DNA from: Hyphomonadaceae bacterium ML37
GTDB taxonomy: Bacteria; Pseudomonadota; Alphaproteobacteria; Caulobacterales; Maricaulaceae
Assembly: GCA_027627685.1 (NCBI GenBank)
Contig: CP091241.1
Coordinates: forward strand, 2,914,396 to 2,978,395
DNA length: 64,000 bases
Reading direction: 5' to 3'
Numbering within the stretch: the stretch's first letter is position 1; every line of letters starts with the position of its first letter. This document shows, in pieces, positions 16,273 through 24,148 of the stretch. The position numbers and the translations under genes are program-made. A model generated the notes under the pieces. That model saw nothing but the letters and a program-made list of their open reading frames with translations, was not told the DNA's origin and did no database searches.

Positions 16273-17009
16273 CGCCCGCCTCCCCGGCGTGCGTCGATCA
16301 ATGTCATGGCGCAGGCCAGGCCCAGCACGATCAGGCTGAGGAAATAGGCGATGTCGGGCAGGCTGATGACGCCGCGGCGCAGGGATTCAAAGCGCGACAG
16401 GGCCGACAGCTCAGCCAGCGCCTCGGCCGCCGCGCCCGGCAGCCAGGCCGACATGGCATCCAGCACCAGCGGCAGGCCGGCCAGCGTGATCAGAAGGCAC
16501 GCCGCGGCGCCCAGCACGAACGCGATCACCTGATTGGTGGTGGTGGCCGACAGCGCCTGGCCAATGGCGAGATAACCGCCCGCCAGCAGCAATGCGCCGA
16601 AATACGCCGTGGCGGTGGCGGCGTTGTCGGGCGAGCCCAGCCAGTTGATGGCGATCCACAAGGGAAAGGTCAGCGCCAGCGCGAGACCCGCCACCGTCCA
16701 GGCGGCCAGGAACTTGCCCGCCGCCACCTCCCACAGGGCGACGGGGCTCGCCAGCAGGGTTTCCAGCGTGCCGCGGTCGCGCTCCTCGGCCCATGCGCGC
16801 ATGGCGAGCGCCGGCATCAGCACCAGAAGGAGCCAGGGCAGATAGTCGAACAGCGGCGCCAGATCGGCGCGTCCGGTTTCGAACAGGCGCCCGGTCTGCC
16901 AGGTCAGGCTGGGCGCGGCGATGGCGAACACGGTCAGGAAGACCCAGGCCAGAGGCGTCTGGAAATAGGCCGCCAGCTCGCGGCGGTAGATGGCGTTGAG
17001 ACCGGTCAT
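16269..17009 (-). CDS. ABC-2 type permease, GldF-like
   Basis: Integral membrane protein of 246 aa with six predicted helices. It begins with a cytoplasmic Y-R-R-E-L-A-A-Y-F-Q-T-P-L-A-W-V-F motif typical of ABC-2 permeases of the GldF/NosY group and carries R-A-W-A-E-E-R-D-R-G-T-L-E-T-L-L in the first loop, the family's coupling helix. It is flanked by its ATPase and the GldG-like subunit with 4-bp overlaps on each side, so the proteins are probably made in a fixed ratio. Substrate unknown. Confidence 0.85.
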   Translation of the reverse strand: MTGLNAIYRRELAAYFQTPLAWVFLTVFAIAAPSLTWQTGRLFETGRADLAPLFDYLPWLLLVLMPALAMRAWAEERDRGTLETLLASPVALWEVAAGKFLAAWTVAGLALALTFPLWIAINWLGSPDNAATATAYFGALLLAGGYLAIGQALSATTTNQVIAFVLGAAACLLITLAGLPLVLDAMSAWLPGAAAEALAELSALSRFESLRRGVISLPDIAYFLSLIVLGLACAMTLIDARRGGGR

Positions 17010-17761
17010 GGCGCGCGCCTGCGGCGCCGGCTGGAGATCGCCTCGCCGCTGAGCGAGGTGAGGTCGCGGAAGGCCGAACGGATGTCGCCATCCGGGCTTT
17101 GCGCGGCGAGAGCCGCCGGCGTGCCGTCGGCGAGAATACGCCCGTCTGCAATGATGATGGCGCGCGTGCAGATCGCCTCCACCTCGTCCAGCAAATGGGT
17201 GGAGATGATGATGGCCTTGTCCGGCGCCATGGCGGTGATGAGCGCGCGCACGCCGTCTTTCTGATTGGGATCGAGCCCGTCGGTGGGTTCATCCAGAATC
17301 AGCACGGGCGGGTCATGGGCGATGGCGGCGGCCAGGGCCGCGCGGCGCTTGTAGCCTTTGGAGAGGGTTCCTATGGCCTTCTCTGCGGCTTCGCCCAGAT
17401 TGGCGCGGTCGAGCGCGCGCTCGGCGGCCTGGTCCAGATCAGCGCCGGAAAACCCGCGCGCCCTCAGACAGAAGCGCACGAAGCTGCGCGCGGTCATGGC
17501 CGGGTAGGCGGGCGCGCCCTCGGGCAGATAGCCCAGCTGGGTCTGGGCCTGCCGGCGCTGCATCGCGCTGTCGAAACCGGCGACCGTCGCCCGGCCGCCA
17601 TCGGGCTCGAGGCAGCCGGCGATCATGCGCATGGTGGTGGATTTGCCCGCGCCATTCGGGCCGAGAAAGCCGAGGACCTCGCCCTGACGGACCTCGAAGC
17701 TGACATGGTCCACCGCCGCTTTGCCGGCGAAGGTTTTGACCAGGGAGTCGGCGAGGATCAT
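17006..17761 (-). CDS. ABC transporter ATP-binding protein, GldA-like
   Basis: Nucleotide-binding subunit of 251 aa. Walker A is G-P-N-G-A-G-K-S-T, the signature is L-S-K-G-Y-K-R-R, Walker B is L-I-L-D-E-P-T-D-G-L-D-P, followed by the switch His in S-T-H-L-L. The open frame extends about 45 codons upstream, but the start at 17761 places the first strand (L-A-D-S-L-V-K-T-F) as in other family members; a GGA lies 10 bases before it. First gene of the four-gene operon ending with DUF4340. Confidence 0.9.
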   Translation of the reverse strand: MILADSLVKTFAGKAAVDHVSFEVRQGEVLGFLGPNGAGKSTTMRMIAGCLEPDGGRATVAGFDSAMQRRQAQTQLGYLPEGAPAYPAMTARSFVRFCLRARGFSGADLDQAAERALDRANLGEAAEKAIGTLSKGYKRRAALAAAIAHDPPVLILDEPTDGLDPNQKDGVRALITAMAPDKAIIISTHLLDEVEAICTRAIIIADGRILADGTPAALAAQSPDGDIRSAFRDLTSLSGEAISSRRRRRAP

Positions 17762-18089
17762 TGGGCGTCCGCAAGCTTTGCTGAAATCCGGGACGCACCA
17801 GCGATATCGCATGGCGCAGCCATGCGCCACCGCTCCGGCGCCTTTGGGTGGTCGGGCGCGATGGTGACGTAATCGCCATAATGGAAGGTAAAGCACCGGT
17901 CAGTGCGAACCCTCCGGATCCGGGGGGCTGGGGGGGCTGTGAATCCAGACCCGGCGGTCTTGACCGCACTAACCGGCAGGACTGAAGGTGGGAGCGTGGT
18001 GAGGCTGCGCAAGGACCAAATCATGGCCGGATTGCGGCGGAACGTGAATTGTCTGTAAGCTTGCCGCCATTATCGCATTGGAAGATTTC
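17762..18089. other. Intergenic region between the GldA-like ABC gene and DUF2794
   Basis: A 328-bp divergent gap with no convincing gene. It contains short perfect hairpins: GGCGCA/TGCGCC at 17813-17828 and GCGGTC-TT-GACCGC at 17954-17967. It must hold promoters for both directions, but no clear consensus promoter was found by eye. Confidence 0.5.
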
Positions 18090-18431
18090 ATGACGCCACT
18101 CAATCCGCCCGCGCCGCGCGATGACAGGGTCATGTTCGAGCGCGCCGAGCTCGACCGCATACTCTGGCTCTACGGAATGATGGTCGCGGGCGGGGAGTGG
18201 CGCGACTACGCCATAGACGGGCTGAAGGACCGCGCCGAGTTTTCGGTGTTCCGCCATTCAGCAGACTTTCCGCTCTACCGCATCGTCAAGACGCCTGGCG
18301 ATGCGCGCCGTCAGGGCGCGTGGAAAGTCATGGGCGGGGGCGGCGCCATATTGAAACGCGGCCACGAGCTGGAGGCGGTGCTGGCGGTGTTCGACCGGCA
18401 GCTCAAAAAGCTCGCCTGGCGCACGGAGTAA
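18090..18431 (+). CDS. DUF2794 family protein
   Basis: Conserved alphaproteobacterial protein of 113 aa, no known function. The family block is visible: W-R-D-Y-A-I-D, then R-A-E-F-S-V-F-R, P-L-Y-R-I-V-K and I-L-K-R-G-H-E-L. The ATG at 18090 is preferred over the one at 18078 because GGAAG lies 5-9 bases before it. No membrane segment or signal peptide. It converges with the Crp-like regulator gene, 4 bp apart at the stops. Confidence 0.82.
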   Translation: MTPLNPPAPRDDRVMFERAELDRILWLYGMMVAGGEWRDYAIDGLKDRAEFSVFRHSADFPLYRIVKTPGDARRQGAWKVMGGGGAILKRGHELEAVLAVFDRQLKKLAWRTE

Positions 18432-18435
18432 GGCC

Positions 18436-19170
18436 TCACCGCAGCAGCGGTCCTTCCTGATCGAGATAGCCGGTGTCAAAGCCCGCCAGCGTCACCAGGG
18501 CGTTGAAGTCGTGGAAGGTGACCCGCCCTTTCTGAAAGGTGACCAGACCCTGCTCGCGCAATTGGCGCAGGACGCGGTTCACATGGACCGCGGTCAGGCC
18601 CAGTGCATCGGCCAGATGATATTGCGTCAGCGGGCAGACAAAGCCCGTGCGGTCGCCCACGCCCACCAGATTGAGCCGGGTAGCCAGCTCCAGAAGGAAA
18701 TGCGCCATGCGCATGTCGGCCGAGCGCCGGCCCAGATTGACCAGATGCTCAACCACCATCGCCTCATCGCGCGAGGCGGCCCAGAGCACGGCGGCGGCCA
18801 GGCGCGGGGCGCTGCTGAAGGCGTCGAAAATGCCTGACGCCAGCACTTCGGACGCCTCGATCCGGGTCACGGCCTCAATGGTGTGATCGGAGGTGCGAAA
18901 CAGGATGCTGCGCAGGCCGAGAAAATCGCCGGGGATCTGGAAGTCGACGATCTGGCGCTCGCCATCAGGCAGGATTTTGTACGAGCACGCCCAGCCGTCC
19001 GACAGAATGAACGCTGACGCGTTGCGCTGGCCCTCATGAACCATCTGGTGGCCGCCCAGAAACGTCCGGCGGCGCCGGTCAAAGCGCGCCAGCGTCGACA
19101 GATCAGTCTGTGACAAGGCGACGAAAGCCGACAGCTTTCGCGTAAGCGGGCTGGGCTGGATCAACGGCAT
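18436..19170 (-). CDS. Crp/Fnr-family transcriptional regulator
   Basis: Regulator of 244 aa with an N-terminal cyclic-nucleotide-binding-like beta barrel (about 20-140, F-L-G-G-H and G-D-F-L-G-L-R-S) and a C-terminal Crp-type winged helix (about 170-225; L-T-Q-Y-H-L-A-D-A-L-G-L-T-A-V-H-V-N-R). There is no N-terminal Cys cluster like that of Fnr, so it is not an oxygen-sensing Fe-S Fnr. The recognition helix differs from the E-T-V-S-R type of Crp. The adjacent stress-type genes are possible targets; no palindromic site was identified. Confidence 0.88.
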   Translation of the reverse strand: MPLIQPSPLTRKLSAFVALSQTDLSTLARFDRRRRTFLGGHQMVHEGQRNASAFILSDGWACSYKILPDGERQIVDFQIPGDFLGLRSILFRTSDHTIEAVTRIEASEVLASGIFDAFSSAPRLAAAVLWAASRDEAMVVEHLVNLGRRSADMRMAHFLLELATRLNLVGVGDRTGFVCPLTQYHLADALGLTAVHVNRVLRQLREQGLVTFQKGRVTFHDFNALVTLAGFDTGYLDQEGPLLR

Positions 19171-19341
19171 GACGTCCAGCCTGGGTCGGCAAGCGAACGC
19201 CAGCCGGTCCGGGCCGCTGAGAATACAAGGCTTAAAGCTGCTCTGTATAAGTCCAGCACCTCAGCACCCCCCTATTATCGGGGCGCATTCCAGCAAACCG
19301 GTGCGGGACTGTTTGCTACCCATTTGAAGGCGACGCCCATC

Positions 19342-19575
19342 ATGACCACACCTCACGACGTGCCCGGAACGGCAGCGCTGGCGATCTGTGAATCGCTGCT
19401 TCTGGCGCTGAACGACCGCAATATTCTGCCCGAGGCCGAAATTGTCGGAATCCTCAAGGATGCGGCGTCCGCCCATGAAGAAGCGCCCGCAGGCGAGCAT
19501 GACGCGCTCCACGCCGCCGTCGCCGCGCTGATCAACAGCATTCTGGACGGCGGCAATTCGGTGCGCCGCCCCTGA
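19342..19575 (+). CDS. Hypothetical small protein
   Basis: Acidic, helical protein of 77 aa (A-I-C-E-S-L-L-L-A-L near the start, I-V-G-I-L-K-D-A in the middle). No membrane segment. A GAAGG lies about 12 bases before the ATG at 19342; a TTG at 19324 is an alternative start. It is divergent from the Crp-like regulator with a 171-bp gap, so the regulator may control it. I do not recognise the family. Confidence 0.6.
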   Translation: MTTPHDVPGTAALAICESLLLALNDRNILPEAEIVGILKDAASAHEEAPAGEHDALHAAVAALINSILDGGNSVRRP

Positions 19576-19648
19576 TGACGACGTCCGCCGGGACCCCGGG
19601 GCGTGCGGCCTGTCCGTCCGCCCCGGGGTGCGCCAGCCGATCATGGCG

Positions 19649-19804
19649 TCACAGATAGCCCAGCAGAACCAGGATGATCAGGATCACAAGAATGACCCCG
19701 ACCCCGCCGCTGGGCGCGTAGCCCCAGGACCGGCTGTGGCCCCAGCGCGGCAGCGCGCCGATCAGGGCGAGAATCAGGATGATAATCAGAATGGTTCCAA
19801 GCAT
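19649..19804 (-). CDS. DUF3309 small membrane protein
   Basis: Tiny hydrophobic protein of 51 aa with two membrane segments: M-L-G-T-I-L-I-I-I-L at the start, a central W-G-H-S-x-x-W-G-Y-x-P-S-G-G, and I-L-V-I-L-I-I-L-V-L-L-G at the end. The central W-G-Y-x-P-S-G-G is the DUF3309 signature. AAGGA lies 7-11 bases before the ATG at 19804. Such proteins are common beside CsbD genes in proteobacteria; function unknown, presumed envelope stress. Confidence 0.85.
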   Translation of the reverse strand: MLGTILIIILILALIGALPRWGHSRSWGYAPSGGVGVILVILIILVLLGYL

Positions 19805-19925
19805 GAGGCTATCCTTTTCTTCAAAATGGTCCGGCGATTAAGCGCTGAACGGAGCGCGCCTGACGCCCGCCTAGCGGCGTTCGGTCAGGCTGCGCCCCGT
19901 CCGGGCGGCAGGCTGGCGTCAGGGT

Positions 19926-20099
19926 CTAACCCTTGCGGGCCGCGTCCTTGGCCTTGCCGACATTCTTCTGGACCGAGCCGGCGGCCTTGTCGGCCTTGCC
20001 TTCAAATTCCAGCTTCTTGTTTCCGGTGACCTTGCCGGCGGTCTCCTTGACATTGCCCTTGGCCTGCTTGGCGGTTCCTTTGGTGCGGTCGTCACCCAT
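19926..20099 (-). CDS. CsbD family stress protein
   Basis: Small, highly charged protein of 57 aa of the CsbD family: K-G[18 protein letters not shown] followed by E-G-K-A-D-K-A-A-G. Members are abundant under general stress. The start at 20099 is chosen over longer options because AGAGG lies 9-13 bases before it and the family motif begins directly. A strong EcfG-type promoter lies about 100 bp upstream at 20206-20231, so it is likely part of the general stress response. Confidence 0.9.
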   Translation of the reverse strand: MGDDRTKGTAKQAKGNVKETAGKVTGNKKLEFEGKADKAAGSVQKNVGKAKDAARKG

Positions 20100-20205
20100 G
20101 ATCGTCATCCTCTTCCTGATCGTCAGCGCCGGACCAGGCCAGGGATCTGAACTGGAGACGGCCTGAGCGGTTGGCATCTTCACCGGGCATCGCCGGTATC
20201 ACGCT

Positions 20206-20231
20206 AACGTGCATCAGCGGGTTTTCGTTCC
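20206..20231 (-). promoter_or_regulatory. EcfG-type general-stress promoter of csbD
   Basis: On the minus strand the sequence reads GGAAC (20231-20227), 17 bases, CGTT (20209-20206). This matches the EcfG (PhyR-NepR controlled) consensus GGAAC-N16-17-CGTT exactly. It points at csbD with a predicted leader of about 100 nt. Confidence 0.8.
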
Positions 20232-20272
20232 CGCCCGGCGTGGCCGGGCCGGGCGATTCTTTCGGGCCGTCA

Positions 20273-20659
20273 TCACGACCGGCGCGCCATCACGACGGCG
20301 GCGATACCGCCTGCCACAGACAGCAAGGGCACCACCAGCTTGAGCGCGGCGCTGGCCATGGCGGCGTCGGCGACAGCGCGGCTCTCGGCTGACGCGATCT
20401 GGGCCGCGCGCCGCTTGGCGCGCTGACGGGCGTACAGATGCACGGCCAGCGCCAGCAGGACGAACAGGGCGGCGAAGGCCAGCGAGGCGAGAGCAAACCC
20501 GATGACGGCGGCGAGCGATACCACGCCCGCCGCTGTCAGGAAGGCAGCCGCGACCCCGCCGAGCGCCACGGTGGCGGTCGATGCTGCAGCCTGTTCCGCG
20601 GCCTTGCCGGCATGACCGGCGATCAGGTCGCGCAGAGGCGCGAGGAGCGGCAACGTCAT
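20273..20659 (-). CDS. Holin-like small membrane protein
   Basis: Membrane protein of 128 aa: an amphipathic start, two adjacent transmembrane helices (about 33-55 and 57-78), a basic linker A-R-Q-R-A-K-R-R and a third helix at the C-terminus. The layout resembles the small DUF1469/holin-superfamily proteins found beside DUF883 genes. It follows the DUF883 gene by 6 bp, so the two form an operon. Role unknown; probably envelope stress. Confidence 0.68.
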   Translation of the reverse strand: MTLPLLAPLRDLIAGHAGKAAEQAAASTATVALGGVAAAFLTAAGVVSLAAVIGFALASLAFAALFVLLALAVHLYARQRAKRRAAQIASAESRAVADAAMASAALKLVVPLLSVAGGIAAVVMARRS

Positions 20660-20665
20660 GGCGGA

Positions 20666-20938
20666 TCAGCCCTTGTGCAGAAGCAGGCCCACAACGAGGC
20701 CGAAGCCCGCAGCGATGCCCACAGCCGCCAGCGGATTGTTACGCACCGCCTTGGTGGCCCGTTTCGTGGCGTCCTTGCCGGACTTGCTGATCTTGCGGCC
20801 GGCATCCTCGATGCTGTCAGACACGTCGTCAGTGACGGTGGCGGCCAGTTCGGACAGGTCCTTGCGCAGGGATTCAATCTGCGCCTTCAGGTCGTCGTGG
20901 TCGCCAGAGGCTTTGTTCGGCGATGTCATAGCATTCAT
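20666..20938 (-). CDS. DUF883 (ElaB/YqjD-like) protein
   Basis: Protein of 90 aa with a helical charged N-terminal part (L-K-A-Q-I-E-S-L-R-K-D-L) and a C-terminal membrane anchor N-N-P-L-A-A-V-G-I-A-A-G-F-G-L-V-V-G-L-L-L, the hallmark of ElaB/YqjD proteins, which tether to the inner membrane and in E. coli bind ribosomes in stationary phase. GGAGAG lies 6-11 bases before the ATG at 20938. A perfect hairpin at 21001-21018 lies in its leader. Confidence 0.87.
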   Translation of the reverse strand: MNAMTSPNKASGDHDDLKAQIESLRKDLSELAATVTDDVSDSIEDAGRKISKSGKDATKRATKAVRNNPLAAVGIAAGFGLVVGLLLHKG

Positions 20939-21000
20939 GGGGGTCTCTCCAGACAGGGGGCGATGACCCCGGATTGTGCCGGGGCTCACATCAACACGCG

Positions 21001-21018
21001 CCTGTCGCTTGCGACAGG
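21001..21018. other. Perfect 8-bp hairpin upstream of DUF883
   Basis: CCTGTCGC-TT-GCGACAGG, a fully symmetric inverted repeat with a 2-base centre, 63-80 bp before the DUF883 start and 60 bp after the stop of the small membrane peptide gene on the same strand. It could be a terminator stem, though no T tract follows, or an operator. Confidence 0.5.
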
Positions 21019-21077
21019 TGCGCGCCGGTTGGTTTCAGTTGGGGCTGACGATCAGAGCGGGGCGCTTGCCCGCAGGC

Positions 21078-21188
21078 TCAATGCAACCCGAGGAATCCGA
21101 GAACGACCCGGGCAAGCACGATGAAGCCGGCAAGGTACATAAGCCGGGAAAAGGGCGTGGGTCTGGCAAGGTCGGTGTTCCGGTCCAT
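21078..21188 (-). CDS. Putative 36-aa single-pass membrane peptide
   Basis: Short reading frame starting at the ATG at 21188 and ending TGA at 21078. It encodes a polar N-terminus (M-D-R-N-T-D-L-A-R-P) and one hydrophobic helix (Y-L-A-G-F-I-V-L-A-R-V-V-L-G-F-L-G-L). A GGAG lies 6-9 bases before the ATG, well placed. It sits in a cluster of small stress-type membrane proteins. No family was recognised; support comes only from the ribosome site, clean hydrophobic helix and location. Confidence 0.5.
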   Translation of the reverse strand: MDRNTDLARPTPFSRLMYLAGFIVLARVVLGFLGLH

Positions 21189-21302
21189 GGGCGCTCCGCT
21201 TGTCTTGCGTTCGCTCGTTTCCCCGGCAATGTGAAGATAGCCGCTCGCGCGGCCGTCGAGCTAACCTGGATCAGTTTTGGGCGCGATTACTGGCGCGATG
21301 AC

Positions 21303-21896
21303 CTAGAACGGCCACCCGTCCATCAGACCATCCAGCCCGCCGCCTTGCCGGGCGTAAAGACCCCGGTCGCATGTGGTGTAGGCGCGCTCTACCGTGACCA
21401 TCTCGCCGTCTTCAGACTGGCCGCTCATCACCGCGTAGACGCCGAAATCAGGATGGTACCAGACCCGCGTCGCCCAGCCAGCGGGGTTGGCGCCTTCGAT
21501 CAGATAGGCCTCTCGCGCGCGCCCGCAAAAGCGCCGCTCCACCTGCTCGACGATGCGGAACTGGTAATCGCCGACGCTCCAGCCGTCCTCCGGCGCGTCG
21601 CCGCGCAGCGGGAAGGCGAAGACGAAGGGCCATTCCTGACAATGATAGCCCGCCGCTTCGCAGGCGATCACCGGCTCGGCGCGGCCGAACTCGATGAACA
21701 CGTTGTGGTCCGGCGCGATATAGAGATCAGTCCAGGGATCGGTGAGGCTGACCAGGTGATGGACCGGATAGCTGTCCTCGCCGACAGTCACTGTGCGGGG
21801 CGGAGCGCCTTCCGAACAGGCGCTCAGGGCCAATGCTGCGATCAGGACGCAGATCGGCGCCGCAAGTCCTGATCCTGCCGGTTGCGATTGCGCCAT
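21303..21896 (-). CDS. Hypothetical lipoprotein
   Basis: Protein of 197 aa with a signal peptide and lipobox A-L-S-A-C (Cys27). The mature part has several Cys (around A-C-E-A-A-G-Y-H-C, F-C-G and T-T-C-D) that could form disulfides in the periplasm, and no recognised domain. It is likely attached to the outer or inner membrane facing the periplasm. The nearest gene on the same strand is the ferredoxin gene, 90 bp upstream, with no evident functional link. Confidence 0.65.
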   Translation of the reverse strand: MAQSQPAGSGLAAPICVLIAALALSACSEGAPPRTVTVGEDSYPVHHLVSLTDPWTDLYIAPDHNVFIEFGRAEPVIACEAAGYHCQEWPFVFAFPLRGDAPEDGWSVGDYQFRIVEQVERRFCGRAREAYLIEGANPAGWATRVWYHPDFGVYAVMSGQSEDGEMVTVERAYTTCDRGLYARQGGGLDGLMDGWPF

Positions 21897-21985
21897 GGCG
21901 TGCGTCCCCTCGCTGGCGTCCGGGCGCAGCGCTGCGGAGCGCCGCCTGCGTCCGCCCTCCCCAGCGGATCACAGGCGATATCGTC

Positions 21986-22306
21986 TCAGCCCTGCTGCTC
22001 GGGCAGGCGCACGATCAGACCGTCGAGCGCCTCGTTCACCTTAATCTGGCACGAAAGACGCGAATTGTCCCGCACATCGCCCGCAAAATCGAGCATGGAC
22101 TCTTCCATGGACTCGCGCGGACCAGTCAGCGGCATCCAGGCCGGGTCGACATAGACATGGCACGTCGCGCAGGCGCACGCGCCGCCGCAGTCTGCGTCGA
22201 TGCCCGGCACCAGGTTGCGGATCGCGCCTTCCATAACGGTCAGGCCGGTCTCTACATCCACCACATGTTCTGCGCCGGAATGCTCGATATAGGTGATTTT
22301 CGCCAT
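21986..22306 (-). CDS. [2Fe-2S] ferredoxin, adrenodoxin type
   Basis: Small electron carrier of 106 aa. The cluster ligands are visible as C-x5-C-x2-C in [13 protein letters not shown] and a fourth Cys in L-S-C-Q-I. The C-H-V-Y-V-D and the closing R-L-P-E-Q motif match vertebrate-type/putidaredoxin-like ferredoxins. The start at 22306 is favoured (M-A-K-I-T-Y); another ATG at 22324 is in frame and neither has a strong ribosome site. The matching reductase gene lies directly upstream. Confidence 0.9.
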   Translation of the reverse strand: MAKITYIEHSGAEHVVDVETGLTVMEGAIRNLVPGIDADCGGACACATCHVYVDPAWMPLTGPRESMEESMLDFAGDVRDNSRLSCQIKVNEALDGLIVRLPEQQG

Positions 22307-22354
22307 GAAGAAGTCGGGTCCCATGCTGGTCAGAGGCGTGCGCCGGGGCGCTAT

Positions 22355-23572
22355 TTAGGACAGGAAGGCGCGCATCGCCACTGTCACGTCCCGCAATGCG
22401 TCGGGATCGGGCCGGGCGCGCGCCGCGATCAGGCGCTGGGCGGCCATGAATTCCGGCGCGGCGTTGACCGCCTCGCAGGCGATCAGCACGCCATCCTTCA
22501 GGTGAAACAGGGCGAACGCGCCCTCTTCGGGATCGCCGCGGCGCACCATCTGGTCGGCGCCGTCGATCAGCCCGGCGATCTGCAGTTTCATGGCGTACTG
22601 GTCTGACCAGAACCACGGGACGGGATCATATGTGACCGGCGCGCCGCAGATCGCCGCTGCGGCGGCGCGGCCCTGTTCGATAGCGTTCTGGACCGATTCC
22701 AGCCGGATCGAGCGGCCGTAGAGACCGGACTCAAAGCGCGCCACATCGCCGATGGCGAAAATGTCGCGGTCGCTCGTGCGCGCATGCGCGTCCACCAGAA
22801 TGCCGTCAGCGCAGGCGAGCCCCGCCTCTTCTGCCAGCTGTGTGCCCGCAACCAGCCCGGCGGCGATCAGCACCAGATCGGCCTCGATCCGCTCACCATC
22901 GGCCAGGCGCACGCCGTCGGCGCGCGCCGCACCGGTGATGGCCGCCACGCCCGTGCTGACCTGAAGATCGACGCCATAGCCGCGATGCAGCGCCCCGAAC
23001 CAGCCGCCCAGCAGGGGGCTCGCCGTGCGCGCCATGGGCCGGTCGGCGGCTTCCAGCACGCTCACTTCAAGCCCGCGCTTTCGCGCGCTGGCCGCCACTT
23101 CCAGTCCGATATAGCCCGCCCCGATGATCGCCAGCCGCTTCGCGCCCGCCATGGCGTCCGACAAGGCGTCGGCCTGGGCGAGGCTGCGCAGCACGTGCAC
23201 GCCCGGCAGCTCCGCTCCCGGCAGGGCCAGGCGCCGCGCCGCACCGCCCGTGGCCAGAATGAGATAATCATAGGCGATGGCCTCGCCCTCGCCGGTGATG
23301 ACGCATTTGACGCCCCGGTCGATCCGCGTGACATGCACGCCGGTGCGCAAATGGATGCGGGCCGCGTCAAAATAGGCTTCGGGCTTCAGCCACAGCCGCT
23401 CGGCTGGCAATTCGCCCGACAGATAACCCTTGGACAGAGGCGGGCGCTGGTAGGGCGGGGCGAATTCAACGCCGATCAGCGTGACCGGGCCCTCATAGCC
23501 GCGCTTGCGCAGCGCCTCGGCCGCCGACAGGCCGGCCTGGCCCGCCCCGATGATCACGGTTCCCGCTGTCAC
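22355..23572 (-). CDS. NAD(P)H-ferredoxin reductase, putidaredoxin-reductase type
   Basis: FAD flavoprotein of 405 aa that transfers electrons from NAD(P)H to the adjacent [2Fe-2S] ferredoxin. It has the FAD motif I-I-G-A-G-Q-A-G at the N-terminus, P-P-Y-Q-R-P-P-L-S-K of the family, the NAD motif I-I-G-A-G-Y-I-G-L-E-V-A, and F-A-I-G-D-V-A for the flavin. The C-terminal dimerisation-like domain includes P-W-F-W-S-D-Q. Such pairs serve cytochrome P450s or ring-hydroxylating oxygenases; no such enzyme lies in this window. Confidence 0.9.
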   Translation of the reverse strand: MTAGTVIIGAGQAGLSAAEALRKRGYEGPVTLIGVEFAPPYQRPPLSKGYLSGELPAERLWLKPEAYFDAARIHLRTGVHVTRIDRGVKCVITGEGEAIAYDYLILATGGAARRLALPGAELPGVHVLRSLAQADALSDAMAGAKRLAIIGAGYIGLEVAASARKRGLEVSVLEAADRPMARTASPLLGGWFGALHRGYGVDLQVSTGVAAITGAARADGVRLADGERIEADLVLIAAGLVAGTQLAEEAGLACADGILVDAHARTSDRDIFAIGDVARFESGLYGRSIRLESVQNAIEQGRAAAAAICGAPVTYDPVPWFWSDQYAMKLQIAGLIDGADQMVRRGDPEEGAFALFHLKDGVLIACEAVNAAPEFMAAQRLIAARARPDPDALRDVTVAMRAFLS

Positions 23573-23689
23573 GCCCGCGCCGCCTGTTCCGCCGTCATGA
23601 GGGCCGCAGGACGCCGCGCGGAAGCCGCGAAGTCAAGCAGGCGGTTCACGCCTTGCCGCAACCGCGCGCGCCGCGCTATCAGCGCGGTC

Positions 23690-24148
23690 ATGCGTGAACG
23701 CCGCCTCCATCTCGCCAGCCCTGACGACGCCGCCTCGCTCGGCGCGCGCATCGCGGCGCAGCTTGAGGCGGGCGACGCGGTGCTGCTGGAAGGCGATCTG
23801 GGCGCGGGCAAGACTACGCTGGCGCGCGCCATCATCGCGGCGCTGACCGGCGAGACCGACGCGCCGAGCCCCACCTACACGCTGGTGCAGAGCTATGAGG
23901 CGCAGGCCGGGTTCGGCCTGCTGCACGCTGATCTCTACCGGCTGGAAGATACTGGCGAGCTCGACGAGCTGGGCCTGGACGAGGCGCTGGACCAAGGCGC
24001 GGCGTTGATCGAGTGGCCCGACCGGCTGGGCGCATGGCGCCCGGCCGACCGGCTGGACATTCGCCTTGAAGAGACCGGCGATGGCGGGCGAGGTGTGCGC
24101 CTTGCCGCCCATGGCAGCTGGGAGACGCGCCTTGATTCCCTCCTCTGA
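23690..24148 (+). CDS. tsaE: tRNA threonylcarbamoyladenosine biosynthesis ATPase TsaE
   Basis: ATPase of 152 aa needed for t6A37 modification of tRNA with TsaB and TsaD. Walker A reads E-G-D-L-G-A-G-K-T-T-L-A-R, followed by P-S-P-T-Y-T-L-V-Q-S-Y and H-A-D-L-Y-R-L, both diagnostic. The frame is open far upstream, but the start at 23690 puts Walker A at residue 35-42 as usual. First gene of the plus-strand operon with amgK, murU, addB and addA. Confidence 0.93.
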   Translation: MRERRLHLASPDDAASLGARIAAQLEAGDAVLLEGDLGAGKTTLARAIIAALTGETDAPSPTYTLVQSYEAQAGFGLLHADLYRLEDTGELDELGLDEALDQGAALIEWPDRLGAWRPADRLDIRLEETGDGGRGVRLAAHGSWETRLDSLL

